Positions 58,635 to 64,000 of a stretch of 64,000 bases of DNA are shown piece after piece (positions within the stretch are counted from its first letter, which is position 1; each line of letters begins with the position of its first letter). The position numbers and the translations under genes were made by a program. Below the pieces are notes generated by a model. It did not search any database and had not been told where the DNA came from. It saw nothing but the letters and a program-made list of their open reading frames with translations. The stretch is from Chamaecrista fasciculata (taxonomy: Eukaryota; Streptophyta; Magnoliopsida; Fabales; Fabaceae). The DNA is taken from contig QANZ01003540.1 in NCBI GenBank assembly GCA_003254925.1, positions 81,674 through 145,673 of the forward strand, written 5' to 3'.

Positions 58635-60254
58635 TTAGCGAATTGGTCCCCTGTGCTTTATTTCCATTAGGATTTAACAACAAATGTGATTGTGACCACC
58701 TTAAAATGTCAAAAACCTCCCAAAAAGTCTTCTCTTATGCGTTTAAGTCCTTTCCCTTTACTAAAAGGGATCAAAACATAAAGAAAACATAAACTAAAGA
58801 GTAAATTATGTAATTTTACTTTTGAGTTGAAATTAATTATAAAAGGGTCTTTAGAATTCTAATATTACAGACTTTTCTCTTTTTCATAAGATTTCTTTTG
58901 AATAGGTCTTAATTTAATTACACTTTAATCCCAAAAGTTTATAATCTTTATCAAAATAGTCCTTAAAACCTCAAAAGACAAATGAGCATTTATGATTTAT
59001 CAAAAAAATCCTCATATTCAACTACAATTTTCATTGAAGTACACTACAAACAAATAAAAAAAAAACCCAATTTTTTCCAAAATCAAGCCCCACAAATCAA
59101 AAACCATCTCAACAGCAAAATCAACATCATCAACAACCAATTGGAAGCCGGAACTCCGGCGAACTCGACTCACTTTGATTTGTGATTTGGGGGTTTTTGA
59201 TTTGTGTGACTCACTTTTCCGGCGGCTGTCAAGGAAGCCGGAGCTCCGTGGAGGCCATGCCGATGGTGGCGGTGACAGAAGAAGTGGGACTTCCGGCAGC
59301 GGTTTCGTGGATTTGGGTCGGGGCTCCGAGTATCCGGATGAATCAATGAATGGGATTGGGATTGTTGTTTCTACAATGGACGATATTTCGGGGATTGATG
59401 ACTCAACAGACATGGGATTCTGAACAAGTTCAAATTTAATACCACATAATCTGGGTTTCTTTCATTCTTCAAGTGAACAATTATTTATTAGTTTATATAT
59501 TACTTTTAAGAGATAATAATTCATGAATCATTCATTCAAAAGCATCGGTTTACATTCGGTCCACTTAAGTACAAAATAATAAGGGAAGGTCAAAACTTTT
59601 TTTTGGTCCTTAAATGATAGGGTGAGTTCTATTTTTGTTCTCATACTTTTTGATTCTTTCATGTTAATCAAAAACCCTCTTTGTTGTGCTCATCTTAATT
59701 AATTGAATTCCTTAGTTTTGAATTTTGATTCCTTAGGGTCTGAAGAAATTGGTTGTTAATGATGTTGATTTTGTTGTTGAGAGGGTTTTAGATTTGTAGG
59801 GATTGATTTTGGAAAAATTTGGGGGGGTTTTTGATTTATTTGTAGTGTACTTGAATGAACATTGTGGTTGAATATGAGGATTTTTTGATAAATCATAGAT
59901 GCTCATTTGTCTTTTGAGGTTCTAAGGACTATTCTGATAAAGATCATCAACTTTTGGGATTAAAGTGTAATTAAATCAGGACCTATTCAAAAGAAATCTT
60001 ATGAAAAGGAGAAAATTCTGTAATATTAGAATTTTAAAGACCCTTTTATAATCAATTTCAACTCAACAGTAAAATTACATAATTTACTCTTTAGTTTATG
60101 TTTTCTTTATGTTTTGATCCCTTTTAGTAAAGGGAAAGGACTTAAACGAATAAGAGAAGACTTTTTGGGAGGTTTTTGACATTTTAAGGTGGTCACAATC
60201 ACATTTGTTGTTAAATCCTAACGAAAATAAAGCACAGGGGGACCAATTCGCTAA
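58635..60254. mobile_element. Long inverted repeat element with GC-rich core (Mutator-like, right end lost)
   Basis: Left arm 58635 to about 59145 and right arm about 59747-60254 are inverted copies of about 510 bases with few differences. The core (about 59146-59420) is GC-rich and has a minus-strand frame starting at 59413 (MSVESSIPEISSIVETTIPI, then Pro/Ser-rich) that runs into the left arm. The reading could be a captured gene start; no family recognised. Transcription through the unit would form a long hairpin. Confidence 0.72.
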
Positions 60255-60399
60255 AAATAAGTTTGTTGATTTATTTATTTTGTTTTTAGTAATTATATAT
60301 GTAAATAATTGATAAAAATAAGTTTTAATAAAAATAATTTATTTTAAAATTATTTTAAATTCGGATGTGATAAATAAAGAGGATACTTCAGAGTAAGCT

Positions 60400-60663
60400 T
60401 TCATATATTTTAGCGTTATTGCAATTTTTACTAACCCACAAAATGCAAATGTAAGGAGACTAACCCACGGCAAATGCAAATGTAAGAGATTATGATTAAA
60501 GAAGTTCCAATTAAAGAGGGAATTATACAGGATTCAATACGTGATCTAAGTTAAGGTTTCATTTTGGAGACCGCAGATGGGACAAGATGATGAAGCAATA
60601 ATGATTCTTTTATGCAGCTTTTCATATGTAAGGAGACTATTCTGCACAGGGATAGTAATGAGT
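60400..60663 (-). mobile_element. LINE ORF2 remnant (zf-RVT)
   Basis: The minus strand includes LLTYEKLHKRIIIASSSCPI followed by CGLQNETLT, a zinc-binding reverse-transcriptase motif. The following bases match 56280-56440. It is interrupted on its right by a younger LINE insertion. Confidence 0.6.
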
Positions 60664-60681
60664 GGAGTACCAAGTGATTTT

Positions 60682-61268
60682 ATTTTGGTAGAAAACGGGC
60701 TCAAAGGCAAAGCCCAAGAGCCAAAACACAGAAGAAAAAAAAAAGAATCAAAAAAAACAAGCACCAAAGCTACCAAAACGACAAGCAGAGGCGCAAAACA
60801 CAGAAGCAACCTACGGGGGTCTCACAAGTCGAGCATCCCCTAAACCTAGCCTGTCACAAAGAAGAAAAGCCGACATGCTCGTCGGTCGCAGATCGAGATG
60901 CACCACCTCCAGAACGTCACGGCAGTCGCATCCAAGATTGGCAAGATGATCGGCGCAGGAGTTGGCCTCACGCCAACGGTGCGAAATTTTCTAGCGACGA
61001 AACGATCTTAGCCGCTGTCTAATGTCCGTCAATATGCTCTGAATTTCAGAAATGATAGAGGATTCGCGAAGCACAGTGTTAACTAACACCAAAGAGTCAC
61101 ATTCGATCTCAATGTCTCTCACACCATATTCATTCGCAATCTCCAAACCCTTTAGGAGTCCCCAAGTTTCAGACTTGAGAACTAAACAGAAGCCAAGAAA
61201 TCTGTGAAACCCCACGACCCAACATCCATTTTCGTCCCTAATAAGACCTCCACATCCCGCCGTCAAGG
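60682..61268 (-). mobile_element. 5'-truncated LINE with 18-bp target duplication
   Basis: The minus strand carries the end of an RNase H-like domain (GGLIRDENGCWVVGFHRF, ETWGLLKGLEIANEYGV, DIEIECDSLVLVN). After a frame change it continues as WREANSCADHLANLGCDCRD, which holds the family's REANxxAD motif, and then a 3' untranslated region. It is flanked by GGAGTACCAAGTGATTTT (60664-60681) and GGAGTACCTAGTGATTTT (61269-61286), a target duplication with one change. It is inserted into the older LINE remnant on its left. The poly-A tail is minimal. Confidence 0.82.
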
Positions 61269-61286
61269 GGAGTACCTAGTGATTTT

Positions 61287-63124
61287 GTTATTATTTGTAT
61301 CTATATTTGTTTATCTTATCCAATATAATATTTGTATTTTATATGTTACTTGGTATCTAACGGGTACTCGAAACATCTAAAAAAAATATAAATATATGAT
61401 AGGATATTCTATTTTATAAATGAGATACATCAGACACCCGATATCTAGTATCCATCATTACAATAAACAAACGAAAATATTATTGATTTATATTTTAAAA
61501 TAAAAAAATTAAATACAAAATAACTAATAAATGATTATATAAAAAAATATGTAAATATAATTAATTAAATTTAAATAATTATATATAAAATATTAAATTG
61601 AATGTAAAATATATCTAAATAAGTAATAAGGTATCGAATATCGAATACCCTAACTATCTGCTCATTTAAGACAGATATAGGGTATTTGAGGCTAATATCC
61701 GTATTCACCCAATATTCAAAAAATATTCAATTTTCACTAATTGTACTCTATTTGATATCGGGTATCGACGAATACCAGGTAATTTTTTCGGATGGGTATA
61801 GACGGATACCCTAATTATCATAAAAAATTGTCATCTCCTATGAAGGATTGACACTGACACGGACACGGACATACCGACACGTCAAATTCTTAAAGTTACA
61901 TGACACGACACGGTGTATATTTATATATACAATGCACTATAGTGATGCAATCTGAGTCGATCTCTTGAGAAACTCCTAGTAGTTTAAAAGATAATAATGT
62001 TAAATTCCTACTTATTAGGTTAAGGCAACAGAGAATGTTCTTTAAAATGGTTTCTAACACCTACAACACAAATTGAATAAAGCAATAAATATTTTTATGA
62101 TTTTTGTTTAATAAGACTAAATTGAATTAAATAATAATAAAAGATACGTATAACTAAACGGAGAAAACACCCAACGGAGCAATTCAGATCAAGCAATCAT
62201 CACCACAATAGATAGATAGAGTATCTCACACTAATCATCCTAAGATAGTCACTAATAACTCAGTGACTTAGACTAACAAACCTATCATGAAAACACCTTA
62301 AACAAGATAAATCCACATCAAGAATTGAAAACCTTATTGTATTGATGATAAATGTGAACCAGAGTTATAATCTCTATAAGAATTACCATTGTCAAAGTTA
62401 ATGCATCAATAATTATAACCAAACTAGCATTCATTCAAGGATTACAATCAAGATGTGATTGGAAGAATTAAAATCAAACTTTCAATCTTGAACAAGAATC
62501 CGAATTACAACTAGTTTCCAAGTTCAAACTAGAAAAATAGAAACAAGAAGGAAACCCTAATCCTAATATGAGAAAACTCTCTGGATGAAACCCTAGTTCA
62601 TGCTTTGATCCATCGCTCCTCCGAGATGAGAAGTTTAGTTGCTCATAATGCAAATATGAACCAAACCAAGCCCGAATCCGAACTCAACAGCCATGGTACC
62701 AAGAAAGCTCCAAGAAGAGGAAAGATAGCCAAGAACCGAGATAAAGAATGTAATTCTCTCTCAAAACGTGGATAACCCCTGAAATTGACCTAGAGATCCT
62801 TAATATAATTAATTTTCGGCCAAAACCAGGTTGGGCTAGATCAGAAACATCAAAATCGGGCTTGGGCTTTAATATTTAAAATAGCCACAAAACCAGCCGC
62901 GGGACTTGCCCACGGCGAACTCCACTGCGAGATCTAGAAAAATGCTGAAACTTTGCTGATTTGGTCCATGGCTCGTCTCCAAACATCCACTGGTCTTCTT
63001 TTAAGTATTCCAATGTTTTGGAGTTCATTTAAACTTATCAAGACATCGAGAAATTATGTGAATTCTCAAGATAAAAACGATCAACAAATAATAATGATTA
63101 AACCCGAGAAAAATCACACAATTA
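61287..63124. other. Repeat-derived intergenic DNA
   Basis: About 61300-61850 has many 'gatatc/gggtatc' words facing each other (decayed inverted repeat). A GACACGGACACG microsatellite-like run is near 61855. About 61960-63124 resembles non-coding interior sequence of a transposable element, but I cannot name the family. No gene. Confidence 0.4.
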
Positions 63125-63150
63125 ATCACGGTAAAGATTGTAATCTTATT

Positions 63151-63628
63151 TGTTGAGATTTGGGAATCTTGGGTAATCTTTTAAGGTGACTTGTATTTCA
63201 GTTAGTTACCATATATTTTGGGGTATAATTCTTGGTGGCTAAGGAATTAAGTACTTGGGCCTATTGGGCTTAGGTTAAGTAATCCTTGGGGATCTAGGGT
63301 TTGAGATGCCTATAAATAGACTAGTAGTTAGCTGAGTATTGAGGAGTAGTACATCACATGATATCTCAGGAGAGACTCTTAGGGATACTCGGTTAGAGTT
63401 GATATAGTAGAGATAAGGGTGAGGTATGACTTGAGAGGTGATTCATTCATCAGGTTATTGTAAACCCGAATTCAATATAGTAGTTCCTTGTTCTTGGGTG
63501 GATGTAGGTCACACTGACCGAACCACAGTAAATTGTCTTGTGTTCATCTATTCTTCTCTATGTTCCGTATTCTCGTATACTTGTTTTGATCTATGAATGT
63601 TTGTTGGGAGATACTCTGAATCCTAACA
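63151..63628 (+). mobile_element. Probable solo LTR (Copia-like)
   Basis: It begins TGTTGAGATTTGGG and ends AATCCTAACA, with a TATA box (GCCTATAAATAGA, about 63308) and a GGGTGGATGTAGGTCA...CCGAACCAC motif typical of Copia LTR R regions. ATCAC lies directly right (63629-63633) and again at 63125-63129, 21 bases left of TGTTG. The flanks rejoin sensibly as AATTAATCACAAAA, so the insertion may include those 21 bases. No internal coding part is present. Confidence 0.65.
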
Positions 63629-63633
63629 ATCAC

Positions 63634-64000
63634 AAAATAGTCCAAATAAACATCAAACCTTAAGGCATCATATTTTATCATAAAAGATAATAAAGACAAG
63701 CAATTGAATCCCAAATGAATATAAAATGTCCTAATTTATCATTAAAATATATGATAAAATATGATCAGATCAGTACTCTCAAATTTTTTTCATCTTCGTG
63801 TTGTTCTGAAAGTAAAGTAACGGTGGTGTTGGTATCTTTTGTTGTAGGAACTGTTTAACCTTTTATAAACTTGTTATACTATTGTCAGAGCCAATAATAT
63901 CGGACTAAAACTTTTATAAAATTGTATTCATCAGAGCGTCGCGCTAAAAACTAGTTATATGCCATCAACTATATTAAGAATAAAATAACTTAGAACACAA
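63634..64000. other. AT-rich flank to window end
   Basis: Appears to continue the repeat-derived sequence left of the LTR. No gene. Confidence 0.4.

Overview
The window is an AT-rich piece of a flowering-plant nuclear genome, most likely a eudicot. It has GT-AG introns, plant-specific gene families (an NPH3/NPY protein, a two-finger C2H2 repressor with an EAR motif, a short PUF protein, F-box/beta-propeller pieces) and a dense mix of plant transposons. The exact lineage cannot be read from the sequence; a legume or other rosid is a guess. No tRNA, rRNA or CRISPR array was seen.

Layout. 1-6.73 kb: a repeated module of about 5 kb. It carries a two-exon minus-strand gene of the 'putative plant transposon protein' type, an upstream array of palindromes (TCGGTGCACCGA), and between the two copies a plus-strand GRF zinc-finger/coiled-coil/membrane-anchor gene. 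11.2-12.03 kb: an intronless ZAT-type zinc-finger gene. 12.7-31 kb: repeats, including a hAT-like MITE, a four-unit tandem repeat split by a solo LTR, a small complete-looking LTR element that carries only Gag (TR-GAG type), a Stowaway MITE, a PIF-like element, three tRNA-like SINEs and a 5'-truncated LINE. 32-37.1 kb: a four-exon NPY-family gene with a 5' leader intron and a possible uORF. 37.5-46 kb: three Mutator-like elements with exact or near-exact 9-bp target duplications, two hAT-like elements, and an orphan exon. 46.7-50.7 kb: an F-box/beta-propeller gene broken up by a Copia fragment and a hAT MITE. 51.56-53.23 kb: a five-exon PUF gene on the minus strand. 54.3-64 kb: LINE fragments, a long inverted repeat with a GC-rich core, a probable assembly duplication at an N, and a second probable solo LTR.

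The host genes (zinc finger, NPY, PUF) are unrelated single genes and do not form a cluster. Most of the remaining structure comes from transposons inserted into one another or into genes. The part most likely to be poorly described is the tandem two-gene module at the left edge. Exon boundaries were set by hand from splice consensus and reading-frame continuity, so they are predictions.
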